From Alsobacter sp964544365 (lineage in GTDB: Bacteria; Pseudomonadota; Alphaproteobacteria; Rhizobiales; Beijerinckiaceae): a stretch of 64,000 nucleotides of DNA. A program made the position numbers and the translations under genes. A model generated the notes under the pieces. It was given only the letters and a program-made list of their open reading frames with translations. It was not told the origin of the DNA and did not search any database. The stretch is taken from contig CAZJCW010000001.1 in the NCBI GenBank assembly GCA_964544365.1, forward strand, positions 1-64,000, in the 5' to 3' direction. Below, one piece after another: positions 52,804 to 61,770 of this stretch. Within the stretch, counting starts at the first letter, position 1. The number at the start of each line of letters is the position of its first letter.

Positions 52804-53979
52804 ATGCGGATCACGGCCGTCGAACCGATCCTTCTCAAAGGCGAAGAACGCTACGGCTCGACGGCCGGCGGCCAGGAAGCGACGGACAACGGGGACTGGC
52901 AACTTCTCGTCCGCGTGACCACCGATGAGGGCCTCGAGGGATGGGCGGATGTCGAGACGCTGGCTCCGCCGGCTGTCGCCATCATCGCGGGGCCGGGCAT
53001 GGCCGTGATGGGCTTCAAGTCGCTCTCCGAACTGCTCGTCGGCGAGAACCCGCTCGAAGTCGAGCGGCTGTGGGACCGCCTTTATGTTGGCAGTGCCTAC
53101 TACGGACGTCGCGGCATCGCGATGCAGTGCATCTCCGCTATCGACAACTGCCTCTGGTCGATCCGCGCGCAGGCGGCTGGCGTCGCTCTGTCGACCCTGC
53201 TCGGCGGGCGGCGGCGTGACCGGATCATGGCCTACGCCTCAACCCTTTTTCGAGACACGCCCGAGGGCATGGCCGCCGCCGCGAAGGGCTATGTCGACCT
53301 CGGCTTCCGGGCGGTGAAATTCGGCTGGGGCGTGTTCGGGGAGGACCCTGGCCGGGACCGGGAACTCGTGGCCGCGGCCCGATCGGTGCTGGGGCCGGAC
53401 CGGGCCCTCCTTGTCGACCCAGGCTGGTATCCGGTCGGCTGGTCGAAGCCCGGCCAGATGCGCTCGCGCCGGGACGCCATCGCGCTGTGCGAATGGCTGG
53501 CCGAATACGATGTCGGCTGGGTCGAGGATTTCATTCATCCAGAGCGTTTCGACGAGTATGCCGCCATTCGCACCGCAAGCCCCGTGCCCGTGGCCGCGGG
53601 CGAGCAGGTAGCCACGGTCTGGGATTTCGAGCGATTCATCCGCGAGGGCTGTGTCGACGTCGTCCAGCCAGACCTTTCGCGCTGTGGCGGCCTCACCGTG
53701 GCGAAGCGGGTCGCCGAACTCGCGGAGGAAGCAGGCATCGACCTCGTGCCGCACTCCTGGCTCACCCATCTTCTGACCGGCTACAGCCTGCAACTGATCG
53801 CCACTCTCCCTCGCGCGCGCTTCGTGGAGTTCAATGTCAGCCAGAGCGGCCTCACCCGCGGCGTCACCCGCGGCACGCCGTTTCGGCTCGAGGCAGACGG
53901 CACGGTGCTGATTCCGGACGGACCGGGCATCGGCGTCGAGGTCGACGTCGATTTCGTCAACGCACATCGCGCCAACTGA
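52804..53979 (+). CDS. enolase-superfamily (mandelate racemase-like) dehydratase C
   Basis: Enzyme of 391 residues. Motifs: FRAVKFGWG (Lys-x-Gly-Trp), ALLVDPGWY, GWVEDFIHPE with the metal ligands, AAGEQVATVWDFERF, and IDLVPHSWLTHLL (His acid/base). The Lys-x-Gly-Trp and VPHSW pattern marks a subgroup distinct from dehydratases A and B here. It follows the second transporter in the same operon; 8 bases separate it from the AstE/AspA-like gene. A role on the transported substrate is likely; the reaction is unassigned. Confidence 0.9.
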   Translation: MRITAVEPILLKGEERYGSTAGGQEATDNGDWQLLVRVTTDEGLEGWADVETLAPPAVAIIAGPGMAVMGFKSLSELLVGENPLEVERLWDRLYVGSAYYGRRGIAMQCISAIDNCLWSIRAQAAGVALSTLLGGRRRDRIMAYASTLFRDTPEGMAAAAKGYVDLGFRAVKFGWGVFGEDPGRDRELVAAARSVLGPDRALLVDPGWYPVGWSKPGQMRSRRDAIALCEWLAEYDVGWVEDFIHPERFDEYAAIRTASPVPVAAGEQVATVWDFERFIREGCVDVVQPDLSRCGGLTVAKRVAELAEEAGIDLVPHSWLTHLLTGYSLQLIATLPRARFVEFNVSQSGLTRGVTRGTPFRLEADGTVLIPDGPGIGVEVDVDFVNAHRAN

Positions 53980-53987
53980 GGGCTGCC

Positions 53988-55019
53988 ATGACCGAGCGTT
54001 TGATCGTCCGCCCATCCGGGCTCGACCTCGAGAGTCCGGGCCGCCGCGACTATTTCGTCGCCCTGGAGCACGATTCCATCTGGGGAGATCATCTGATCCC
54101 CCTCACCGTCTTCGTCGGAGCGGAAGCAAGGGCGGGGCAGGGGCTCGTCGCGTTCGGCTCCAACCACGGCAACGAATACGAAGGCCCGATGGCCCTGCGC
54201 CATCTCATGGACGAGATCGCGCTGCCGGACGTGCGCGGCCGCATCATTCTGGTCCCGGTGTTGAACGTGGCAGCTTTCCGCGCGGGAACGCGGGACTCCA
54301 CGCTCGATGACCGCGTCAACCTCAACCGCGCCTTCGTCGATGGCGCCGGCCGGATCCCCGGCATCGCGGGCATTACACACCGCATCGCCGACTTCGTCCG
54401 GACGTCGATCTGGCAGCATGTCCACGTGGTGCTGGATCTTCATGCCGGCGGGCAAGTTGCGCGCTTCGCTCCGGGCGCGAGCTTCCATCCGATCGCCGAT
54501 GCGGCCCAGAGCCGCCTCATCGAGGAAACCGCGCGGTGGTTCGGCACACCACTGGTCATCACCTATCAGAATGAGACGCCCGGTCTGCTCACCAGCGAGG
54601 CCGAACGGCTCGGCAAGATTACGGTCGGCACCGAGCTTGGCTGGGGCGGTGCCGTCAGCCATGACGGCGTGCGCTATGGCCGGCAAGGCGTGCGGGCGGC
54701 GGCGATCCACCACGGTCAGCTCGCCGGCACGATCGGGAAGATCGCGCACCACGCCGACGGAACGCAGCGCATGGTGGCGATGGTCGACCGTGCATGCTTC
54801 ACGGTCGCGCCCTTCGCCGGCCACTACGAGTCGCTGATGGCGTGCGGCACGGTAGTGCGGGCCGGCGATCCGGTGGGCCTGCTGCACGATTTCGAGCGCA
54901 TCGACCTCCCGCCCTGGCCCGCCCGCGCGGGCGTGGACGGCATCGTCATCGCACAGGCCTGGGCCGCTCCCGTCCTGCAGGGTCAGCACATCGTGGTGAC
55001 CGGCGTCGTTTCCGATTGA
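53988..55019 (+). CDS. succinylglutamate desuccinylase/aspartoacylase-type zinc hydrolase
   Basis: AstE/AspA (M14-type) zinc hydrolase of 343 residues. Zinc ligands are visible as SNHGNEYEG (His60 and Glu63) and LDLHAGG (His152). DRVNLNRAFVDG matches the substrate-arginine region, and VGTELGWGGAVS the catalytic Glu region. A carboxy-terminal lipoyl-like beta extension (about residues 270-343, VRAGDPVGLLHDFERIDLPP) occurs in many prokaryotic members. It removes acyl groups from N-acyl amino acids or deacylates related amides. As the last gene of the 41630-55019 operon it suggests the substrate carries an N- or O-acyl group. Confidence 0.88.
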   Translation: MTERLIVRPSGLDLESPGRRDYFVALEHDSIWGDHLIPLTVFVGAEARAGQGLVAFGSNHGNEYEGPMALRHLMDEIALPDVRGRIILVPVLNVAAFRAGTRDSTLDDRVNLNRAFVDGAGRIPGIAGITHRIADFVRTSIWQHVHVVLDLHAGGQVARFAPGASFHPIADAAQSRLIEETARWFGTPLVITYQNETPGLLTSEAERLGKITVGTELGWGGAVSHDGVRYGRQGVRAAAIHHGQLAGTIGKIAHHADGTQRMVAMVDRACFTVAPFAGHYESLMACGTVVRAGDPVGLLHDFERIDLPPWPARAGVDGIVIAQAWAAPVLQGQHIVVTGVVSD

Positions 55020-55038
55020 TCCCGCCGTAGCGACTCGG

Positions 55039-56589
55039 TCAATCGGCCGCCACAGCAGCGGCCGTGGGCAGGGTGACGTTCGTCAAGCCTTCGTTTGTCT
55101 CGCCCGTGCGCATGACCGCCACTGGATTGGCGAAGTTTGATGGAAACACCGTCGGCTCGACTTGGGTCGTCGCCATCGTGCGAGCGACCGCCGCTTGCAC
55201 GTCTGCTCCGAGACGGTGGTCGAGTGTCGCCGCGCCGACCGACGAGACGTCGATCCGGGGGTGATGGAACGCGTCCTGCAGCGACAGTTCGCCATCCAGG
55301 ACGAGCGACGCGATCTGAACCACGGCGGGCAGGATCTTTCGTCCTCCGGATGCGCCGACTGCGAGCCATGGTTTCCCGTCACGGCTTACGACGACGGGAC
55401 ACATGTTCGTCAGCGGACGCCGGCCCGCGGCAATGCTGTTGGGATGCCCAGGTCGGGGATCGAACCACATCATTCCGTTGTTCATGAGTATCCCCGTTTC
55501 CGGCAGCACCACACGCGATCCGAAACGGGACAGAAGGGTGTTGGTGAGCGAAACCATCCCCCCCTGCTCATCAACCACCGAGACATGTGTCGTGCAGCCT
55601 TGACCGGGAAGATCCTCCTCGCCGACACCGGCCAGGCGCTCGGCATAGGCATCCGACAAGGCTTTGGCCAGGGCCGCCACTGCCGTTGCATCCGGCGGAC
55701 CGGGAGAACGCCGGGGAAGCGACTGGAAAATCCGCGAGAGCGTGATGCCTGCAAACAGACCGGGCATCGCATGAATTGTTGCTTCGCCCCGAGGTACCGC
55801 AAGAGGTGTTGCGATGCGGGCGCGGTATTGTGCGAAATCGTCGAGCGAGAGAGCGCTTCCGCCCTTTCTGAGGTCACCCACGATCGCGGCGGCCAGGTCG
55901 CCCCGATAGTAGTCCTCCCAGCCCCGCTCCGCGAGGTGTTGGAACGTGGCCGCCAGCGGTGCGAGGTCGAGCCGTATCGGTGTCTGCATCGACATCGAGA
56001 TCGGAGGCAGGCCGTTCGGGAGGTAGCGGCGCGCTGCGGCTTCGTCCTCGCGGAGGTCGTGGGCCTCGGCAGCAATGTTGAGGGTGCTCCACCAGTCGAT
56101 CCGGTGCCCGGCACGGGCCAGCCTCACGGCCGGCGCCACCACGTCGCTCCAGGGCAACCGGCCGAACGTGTCATGAGCCAGGCCGAGACCGGCGATCGTG
56201 CCGGGAACGACGATCGACTCGTATCCCCTGATATTGCGGTCCTCGACCACGCCGGGCCAGCCGAACAGATCCTGCCGCCCCGTCAGACCAGTCAGGGCAT
56301 AGCGGGCCGGGTCGAGCTCCCGTGCCGCGATCGGGCCGAAGTCGATCGCCACGGGCGCGCCGCCGGCAGGATGAACGATCATCGCGCCGATCCCGCCAAT
56401 GCCGCTCATCCAGGGCTCGGCAATCGTCAGTGCCAGCGCCGTGGCGACTGCGGCATCAACAGCGTTCCCGCCGGCGCGCAGGATTTCTGCCCCGGCGTCG
56501 GCGGCCGTGCGGTTCTGAGCCGCTACAATGCCGGACTTGCTGCGAGTCACGGGCTTGGCGATCGCCCAGTGTTCGACGGTCTGAATCAT
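55039..56589 (-). CDS. gamma-glutamyltransferase-family protein
   Basis: Ntn-hydrolase of 516 residues. The nucleophile segment is GCTTHVSVVDEQGG; Thr333 is the predicted autocleavage site that would separate a ~332-residue large subunit from a ~184-residue small subunit. The SGIGGIGAMIVH stretch near residue 62 carries the glycine loop. No signal peptide is evident (MIQTVEHWAIAKPV), so it is probably cytoplasmic, unlike E. coli GGT. Convergent with the AstE-like gene (19 bases apart). Members hydrolyse gamma-glutamyl amides or acylated substrates such as cephalosporin side chains. A joint role with the neighbouring hydrolase is possible. Confidence 0.9.
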   Translation of the reverse strand: MIQTVEHWAIAKPVTRSKSGIVAAQNRTAADAGAEILRAGGNAVDAAVATALALTIAEPWMSGIGGIGAMIVHPAGGAPVAIDFGPIAARELDPARYALTGLTGRQDLFGWPGVVEDRNIRGYESIVVPGTIAGLGLAHDTFGRLPWSDVVAPAVRLARAGHRIDWWSTLNIAAEAHDLREDEAAARRYLPNGLPPISMSMQTPIRLDLAPLAATFQHLAERGWEDYYRGDLAAAIVGDLRKGGSALSLDDFAQYRARIATPLAVPRGEATIHAMPGLFAGITLSRIFQSLPRRSPGPPDATAVAALAKALSDAYAERLAGVGEEDLPGQGCTTHVSVVDEQGGMVSLTNTLLSRFGSRVVLPETGILMNNGMMWFDPRPGHPNSIAAGRRPLTNMCPVVVSRDGKPWLAVGASGGRKILPAVVQIASLVLDGELSLQDAFHHPRIDVSSVGAATLDHRLGADVQAAVARTMATTQVEPTVFPSNFANPVAVMRTGETNEGLTNVTLPTAAAVAAD

Positions 56590-56698
56590 GATCGAGGTTC
56601 CTGCTTCGCAAACAGCGTAGCCGGTAAGCCTGCGTCGATCACCTGTCGTCAGCGAGAGGGTGGGGGGACCCGGCCTTCAATGGGGGCTCCGAAGCTCC

Positions 56699-56722
56699 GA
56701 CGCCACGGCACCCCGTGACGTC
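56699..56722 (-). terminator. hairpin after the response-regulator gene
   Basis: Arms GACGCCACGG (56699-56708) and CCGTGACGTC (56713-56722) around CACC. On the minus strand the one mismatch becomes a G-U pair, so the RNA stem is 10 bp, 15 bases past the gene's stop. No U-tract. Confidence 0.45.
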
Positions 56723-56736
56723 GTCTTCGATGGACG

Positions 56737-57210
56737 CTACGCGCGCCGCGGGTCTCGGACGGAGCCGGCTCCGAGCAGGCCCGAAAGCTTTTCGGTCAAT
56801 CCCGCTTTCCGTCCCGTCGCGGCAGACTGGATATTGAGCGAGCACACGTCGTTGACGGCGGTCCGCAGCGCCTCGACGGAGAAGGGCTTCGGCAGGAAGG
56901 ATTTCGCGCCCAGCAGCCTGGCTTTTTCCATGATCGGCTGAGAACCGTGCGCCGAGATGATGACGACCGGCGTGGAGGGGTGGCTGGAGCGAGCTGCGCG
57001 CAAGAATTCCTCGCCGCTCATGGTTTCCATGCACCAGTCGCAGAGGATCACGTCATAGGATGTGCGGCTCATCCTCTCCAGGGCTTCTGCGCCGTTCTGG
57101 GCATGATCGACGTTCACGACGCCGAACTGCCGCAGCATTGTCGTGATGATCCTGCGCATCGTCGCGTAGTCGTCGACGACCAGGACCTGGGTCTCTTCAA
57201 CGATCTTCAT
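56737..57210 (-). CDS. single-domain response regulator (CheY-like)
   Basis: Receiver-domain protein of 157 residues without an output domain. Phosphorylation aspartate Asp58 is in VILCDWCMETMSGEEF. The acidic pair is Asp13-Asp14 (VLVVDDYATMRR), the switch Ser is in VVIISAHGS and the conserved lysine is Lys108 in SFLPKPFS. The last ~35 residues (NIQSAATGRKAGLTEKLSGLLG) extend past the usual CheY length and could be a docking helix. Candidate roles are chemotaxis or a phosphorelay partner; no histidine kinase gene is in the window. The upstream DNA is AT-rich with repeated GCGACAAA half-sites. Confidence 0.92.
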   Translation of the reverse strand: MKIVEETQVLVVDDYATMRRIITTMLRQFGVVNVDHAQNGAEALERMSRTSYDVILCDWCMETMSGEEFLRAARSSHPSTPVVIISAHGSQPIMEKARLLGAKSFLPKPFSVEALRTAVNDVCSLNIQSAATGRKAGLTEKLSGLLGAGSVRDPRRA

Positions 57211-57324
57211 GGCAACTCCAGAAATGGAAACCCGGCTGCAATCAGCCGTTTCATCAAGAGGAGTGTACAGGAGACGGATCAGGAAGTGTCGGAAGTCGAT
57301 AATCGGAGATAACTGACTGTAAAT

Positions 57325-57366
57325 GCGACAAATTAGGGCGTGAGTTGATTTTTGTCGCTGACAAAA
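57325..57366. promoter_or_regulatory. iterated GACAAA half-sites upstream of the response regulator
   Basis: GCGACAAA (57325-57332) faces TTTGTCGC (57351-57358), a perfect 8-bp inverted repeat. The second arm also forms a perfect 17-bp palindrome TTTTGTC-GCT-GACAAAA (57350-57366). Three half-sites in 42 bases lie 115-156 bases before the response-regulator start and just past the NicX-like gene end. A cooperative DNA-binding protein is inferred. Confidence 0.5.
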
Positions 57367-57431
57367 CGACCAGATGCCGGGTGGTTTCGCAGACTAAAGT
57401 CATGATCTTGAAGTCGGCAGGAAAGGTTTTC

Positions 57432-58478
57432 CTATTCAGCTGCTTGGGGCTTGAGATCGTCTTGCACGAAGCGTCCGTTCTCGATGATGGGGACGCCATC
57501 CACGGACAGGCTTGCCTGCCGCAGGCATAGCCCGAGATGTGCGTTCGACCTGTTTCGTCCCCGGAAGACAACATCGTCGTTGCTGCCTATTTCCACCTGG
57601 ATCGAACCCAGGAACCCTTCGTTGTCCGCGCCTCCCCCACCGGCGTCGGGCGTCTGGTGGATGGCCTGAAGCCACTTTGCGCGATGGTCGGTACCCCAGG
57701 CCATATGGCCCGCCATGAAGGCGTTGTCGCACTGCGCGGCCTCGAGTTCGGTTCGGATCAGGACGGCGTCCAGGCCGCCTTCGAAGGCGACAGCCCGACC
57801 GGCGCGGAAAGTAATCGCCGTGGGACGCTCGATCATCCGTCCCAGCTGGAAGCAGCAGTCGCCGGTATCGAGCACCAGCGTTCCCTCCGTCGTTCCCTCC
57901 AGTTGCGCGGACTGGACCATCCCGCCGCCCCAGAAGTCGAGATGTCCCGGCTCGTCTGCCGCGCCGTAGTGTGCCAGTCCGGCGCGGCCGGTCTTGTCCA
58001 TCACGATGTCCGTCCCGGCCTGCGATGTGATGCGGATGATGCGTGCGGTGTCGAGGAGAGAGGCACCGGCGCGGGTCCGGCGGCGGACTTCGGGGTCGGC
58101 CTTCAGGCGTTCCATCACGTGGATCGGTTGCATGACGCACAGAACACGCGCTCCCGCATCGAGCGCGGCCCGGATCTCCGGCTGGTAGTGCAGCTTGAAG
58201 GTGGTCATGTAGACGATCAGGTTCGCGTGGCGGCACACGTCGGCCAGCGATCTGGCGGGCAGCGGACGATGGGTTGGAAACACCACCTGGTAGGCCTCCG
58301 CCCCCAGCGCATGGGCCGCGCCCATGCACGCGGCGGCGTAGGCGGGGTTCCAGGCGGTGTCGGTGATGCACAGGCAGAGCTCGCCCGGCTGGAGCCGGCA
58401 CATGGCGAGCTGGTGCCTGAACAGATCGACGAGTTCGACCGCGAAGGAGTGGCTGGTGAAGCTTCGCCCGTAGGCCAT
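57432..58478 (-). CDS. NicX-like 2,5-dihydroxypyridine dioxygenase / M29-like protein
   Basis: Protein of 348 residues, close in length and motif order to NicX-type Fe(II) dioxygenases that open dihydroxypyridine rings, a branch of the M29 aminopeptidase-like fold. Candidate metal-ligand segments are MAGHMAWGTDHRAKW and NRSNAHLGLCL. The amino-terminal half has an alpha/beta layout with YQVVFPTHRPLPARSLADVC. NicX is known from nicotinic-acid breakdown. The nearby dihydropyrimidinase and transporter suggest a heterocycle-degradation context, but a peptidase role cannot be excluded from the sequence. ATG 58478. It lies 105 bases beyond the end of the lytic-transglycosylase gene, on the same strand. 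Confidence 0.72.
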   Translation of the reverse strand: MAYGRSFTSHSFAVELVDLFRHQLAMCRLQPGELCLCITDTAWNPAYAAACMGAAHALGAEAYQVVFPTHRPLPARSLADVCRHANLIVYMTTFKLHYQPEIRAALDAGARVLCVMQPIHVMERLKADPEVRRRTRAGASLLDTARIIRITSQAGTDIVMDKTGRAGLAHYGAADEPGHLDFWGGGMVQSAQLEGTTEGTLVLDTGDCCFQLGRMIERPTAITFRAGRAVAFEGGLDAVLIRTELEAAQCDNAFMAGHMAWGTDHRAKWLQAIHQTPDAGGGGADNEGFLGSIQVEIGSNDDVVFRGRNRSNAHLGLCLRQASLSVDGVPIIENGRFVQDDLKPQAAE

Positions 58479-58583
58479 GTCCGTCCCCTCGGCGTCGGTC
58501 GTGCCGTGGCGGCACCGGGGAAAGGTGCGCGTCGCCCGCGTCGCGGGTCAAGCACCCGATCGGAGAACCACGCCTGTCTCCGG

Positions 58584-59513
58584 CTAGCCCCGGCGTCCGG
58601 CGCGCGTCGATCCGAGGACAAGACACGCGCCGCCGGCCTTGCGCAGGCGCTGGCACAGCCCCTCGGCCTCGCCTCGGGTGTCCGCGCCCGCACGCACCTG
58701 GTAGAAGGCACGCGGACCACGGCTGCGCAGGACGCTGCGCAGGATCATCGGGTCACGCCCGGCGAGGAGCGCCGAAAAGCGTCGCTCCGCGGTCGCGTAG
58801 GCCGCGAGTGCGCGGGAGCGGCTGAAGCCGGCGCTGAGCTGAACGCCCCACGGCTTCGCGACCCCGTCCTCGACGCGTTTCTCGAGCGCAGCCAGGAACA
58901 TGGAGCGGACGGGAGCGGCCAGGCCGGCGCGGACGTCGCTGCAGGACCCCCCTTGCGCGAGGGCGAGGTCCTTCCCGTCCCGACGGGCCGCGATCCAATC
59001 CTCGACCGGGTGGCCGGTGATGACGGCGACGTAGTTGCGGGTCTCGGCCGGTACCGTGGCGGCGCCGCGCAGGACATTGTCCATCCGGCCCGGCCCTGCA
59101 TTGTAGGCCGCCGCGGCGAGACCGAGATTGCCGAAGCGATCCTTGAGCGACTTGAGGAACGCGGCGGAGCGTGGAAGCGCCTGGACGGGATCGAACGGAT
59201 CCAGCAGGCCCTGTTCCGCCGCCGTCGCGGGCATGAACTGGGCAATGCCTTGCGCCCGAACGCCGAACCGCGTCACCGGACCTTCGACATGCGGGCGGAA
59301 ACTGCTTTCCTGGTTGATCAGACGGGCAAAGAAGCCGATGGGAAGGTCGTTCGCCACGGCTGCCGACTCGACCAGAAGACAGATCGCGTCGGCGACCGGC
59401 GTCTCGATCGTCTTCCCGCCGCCCCGGCCGGGCAGGGGGTCGCCCTCCATCGCCGCCATGGCCTGCGGCCCGACGAGGGTCGCGGCGAGCATGACGACCA
59501 GACTCAACCTCAC
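58584..59513 (-). CDS. lytic transglycosylase (SLT) with SPOR-like tail
   Basis: Peptidoglycan-cleaving enzyme, about 309 residues. It has a signal-like segment (RLSLVVMLAATLVGPQAMAA), then the SLT domain: GFFARLINQESSFRPHV with the catalytic Glu in INQESSF, GIAQFMPATAAE and AAAYNAGPGRM. The last ~60 residues (FYQVRAGADTRGEAEGLCQRLRKAG) look like a SPOR domain, which binds peptidoglycan bare of stem peptides. The start is GTG 59513, forming GTGA with the methyltransferase stop; no other start fits the export signal. Coupling to a methyltransferase gene is unusual for this enzyme class. Confidence 0.87.
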   Translation of the reverse strand: MRLSLVVMLAATLVGPQAMAAMEGDPLPGRGGGKTIETPVADAICLLVESAAVANDLPIGFFARLINQESSFRPHVEGPVTRFGVRAQGIAQFMPATAAEQGLLDPFDPVQALPRSAAFLKSLKDRFGNLGLAAAAYNAGPGRMDNVLRGAATVPAETRNYVAVITGHPVEDWIAARRDGKDLALAQGGSCSDVRAGLAAPVRSMFLAALEKRVEDGVAKPWGVQLSAGFSRSRALAAYATAERRFSALLAGRDPMILRSVLRSRGPRAFYQVRAGADTRGEAEGLCQRLRKAGGACLVLGSTRAGRRG

Positions 59514-60205
59514 GGCGTATCGTCGCCGGGAGCTTCGGGCTGGAGGCTCAACTCCAGCGCGAAGGGTTGGTCCTGCCTGCGCTTGCGCATCTTCGGGTGC
59601 GGCGTACGAAAGTCGGCCGGCCGCCACGTCCGGGACCGCCGAAAGACGAGCCCGGCGTCAGCCGCGGCGAGCCGGAAGTCGTCCAGTCGGTGGGGGTAGG
59701 TCGGCATGTGGACGAAGTCGTCCCCGTCCCGGAAATGCGCCGCGACGCCTTGCGCCGCGAGTTCGGGGTGGATCTCCACCACCGCGATCCGTCCGCCCGG
59801 CTTCAGGAGGCGCCGGGCCTCCCGGAGAGGAGGGCCGAGGGCGGCGACATGCTCCAGCACGAGGCAGAACAGCACCAGGTCCGCCGCGCCGTCGCGGAAG
59901 GGCAGGGGCTTTGTCAGGTCGGTGCAGGACAGCGCGAGGACGGGAGCCTTGGCCCGGGCCGCCGCGAGCATCCCGGCCGAGAAGTCGCAACCGATCACGG
60001 ACGCCGCGCCGGCGTCGGAGAAGGCGAGGAGGTTGCGCCCGGTGCCGCAGCCGAGTTCGATCACGTCCCGGCCGCGCACGTCCCCGGCGAGGCCGGCGAC
60101 GATCTCCGTCGCGGCTCCCACCATCGGGTTGTCATAGGCGTCGTACAGCCGCGACCAGCGGTCGTAGGCCTGCCGGACGGGCACGAGGGGACCATCGATG
60201 ACCAT
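59510..60205 (-). CDS. SAM-dependent methyltransferase, class I
   Basis: Methyltransferase of 231 residues. Motif I is VIELGCGTGRNLLAFS, with post-I acidic VIGCDFSAGML, motif II-like LVLFCLVLEHVAAL and motif III KPGGRIAVVEIHPELA. The opening VRQAYDRWSRLYDAYDNPMVG is shared by many small-molecule methyltransferases. The substrate is unknown. It is translationally coupled to the transglycosylase gene and lies 59 bases from the dihydropyrimidinase gene, on the same strand. Confidence 0.88.
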   Translation of the reverse strand: MVIDGPLVPVRQAYDRWSRLYDAYDNPMVGAATEIVAGLAGDVRGRDVIELGCGTGRNLLAFSDAGAASVIGCDFSAGMLAAARAKAPVLALSCTDLTKPLPFRDGAADLVLFCLVLEHVAALGPPLREARRLLKPGGRIAVVEIHPELAAQGVAAHFRDGDDFVHMPTYPHRLDDFRLAAADAGLVFRRSRTWRPADFRTPHPKMRKRRQDQPFALELSLQPEAPGDDTP

Positions 60206-60264
60206 GCCGCCGATGATGGGGCAGCAGGCCGGGTCCGGGCAACCCTTCCGCCCGTGCCGACGGC

Positions 60265-61701
60265 TCAGGCGTAGGCGGGCCCGGTGCCCCGCGGAGTCGC
60301 GTAGGGCGACAGCGCACGCTTGAGGAAGCGACCCTGTCCCGGCACGGCGAGCACGGTGCCGTCGTCATAGGCGAGGGCGCCACGCAGGATCGTCTTCACG
60401 GGCCAGCCGGTCACCTCGTAGCCCTCCCACGGGGTGTAGTCGGCGCCGTGGTGCATGAGGGACTGGCTGATCGTGACCTTCCGCTTCGCATCCCACAGCA
60501 CGATGTCGGCGTCGGCCCCCACGGCGAGCGATCCCTTGCGCGGGTAGAGGCCGTACATCTTGGCGTGGTTCGTGGAGGTGAGGGCGACGAATTGCTCCAG
60601 CGTGATCCGCCCCTTCACGACACCCTCGGAGAACAGCACGGGCATGCGGACCTCCACGCCGGGAATGCCGTTGGGCACCCACTTGAAGGACGTGCGCGCC
60701 TTGGCATTGAGCTTTCCGGCATCGCCCTCGTAGAAATAGGGGCAGTGATCGGACGAGAATGTCTGGAACACGCCGGTCGCGATGCCCTCCCAGATCGCGT
60801 CCCAGTCCTGCCGCGTGCGCGGGGGAGGGGAGCAGACATACTTGCCCCCGCTCTCGTCCATGTTCAGACCCTTCAGGTCGTCCGCCGTGAGCGAGATGTA
60901 TTGCGTGCAGGTCTCTCCGTAGACCTTGAGGCCGCGCTGCTGCGCCCAGCGGATCTGCTCCATCGCCTCGCGACCCGAGACGTGGACGATCATGATCGGC
61001 ACGTCGATCAGCTCGGAATGGGAGATGGCGCGGTGGGCCGCCTCGCGCTCGACGACCTGCGGCCGGGACACGGCGTGGAAATAGGGCGCCGTCCGGCCCG
61101 CCGCCTCGAGGCGCTCGGTCATGAACTTGATCGCGTCGTAGCCCTCGCAGTGCACCATCACGAGCGCCTTCTCGCGCCGGGCGCAGTCGAACACCTCGAG
61201 GAGCTGGCGGTCGTTCAGGACCATGTCGTCGTAGGTCATGAACACCTTGAAGGAGGTGTAGCCGTCGGCGACCAGCGCCGGCAGCTCCTGGCCCAGCACC
61301 GTGGCGGACGGATCGGTGACGATGAGGTGGAAGCCGTAGTCGACGAGGCACTGGCCGTCGGCCAGCTTGTGGTACGCCTTGACGCTCTCGCGCAGCGAGG
61401 CGCCGCGGGGCTGCAGGGCGAAGGGAATGATGGTGGTGTTGCCGCCGGCGATGGCCGAGCGGGAGCCCGTCTCGAACCCGTCCGCCATCTGTGCCCCGTA
61501 GGCAAGCTGGGCGAGGTGGACATGGCTGTCGATGCCGCCGGGCATGACCAGCAGGTCGGTCGCGTCGATGGTCTGCGCCGCGTCGGACACCTCGGCGGCG
61601 AGCACCGCAATCCGGCCGTCCTTCACGCCGATGTCGCATCGCGTGACGTCGGCCGCCGTCACCACCGTGCCGCCGCGGATGGCAAGGTCGAACTGCGCCA
61701 T
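60265..61701 (-). CDS. hydA: dihydropyrimidinase (hydantoinase family)
   Basis: Zinc amidohydrolase of 478 residues, the normal length. The His-x-His pair is in GGIDSHVHLAQLAYG, the carboxylated bridging lysine is Lys152 (SFKVFMTYDD), later ligands are in ALVMVHCEGYDA and IMIVHVSGREAMEQIR, and the Asp in FSSDHCPYFYEGDA. It opens dihydrouracil, dihydrothymine or 5-substituted hydantoins to carbamoyl acids in reductive pyrimidine breakdown. It lies 69 bases after a spermidine/putrescine-type permease, as seen for pyrimidine and hydantoin import-catabolism sets. No dihydropyrimidine dehydrogenase or beta-ureidopropionase is in the window. Confidence 0.94.
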   Translation of the reverse strand: MAQFDLAIRGGTVVTAADVTRCDIGVKDGRIAVLAAEVSDAAQTIDATDLLVMPGGIDSHVHLAQLAYGAQMADGFETGSRSAIAGGNTTIIPFALQPRGASLRESVKAYHKLADGQCLVDYGFHLIVTDPSATVLGQELPALVADGYTSFKVFMTYDDMVLNDRQLLEVFDCARREKALVMVHCEGYDAIKFMTERLEAAGRTAPYFHAVSRPQVVEREAAHRAISHSELIDVPIMIVHVSGREAMEQIRWAQQRGLKVYGETCTQYISLTADDLKGLNMDESGGKYVCSPPPRTRQDWDAIWEGIATGVFQTFSSDHCPYFYEGDAGKLNAKARTSFKWVPNGIPGVEVRMPVLFSEGVVKGRITLEQFVALTSTNHAKMYGLYPRKGSLAVGADADIVLWDAKRKVTISQSLMHHGADYTPWEGYEVTGWPVKTILRGALAYDDGTVLAVPGQGRFLKRALSPYATPRGTGPAYA

Positions 61702-61770
61702 GGTCTCGAACTCCTGATAGCGGGGCCGTCGCGCGCGGACGTGCGCCGGCGGCGGTGGATGCGGACTGGT

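Noticed and set aside
57537..59699. A 720-codon plus-strand open frame
   Set aside because: It covers three minus-strand genes with clear motifs and has no domain of its own.
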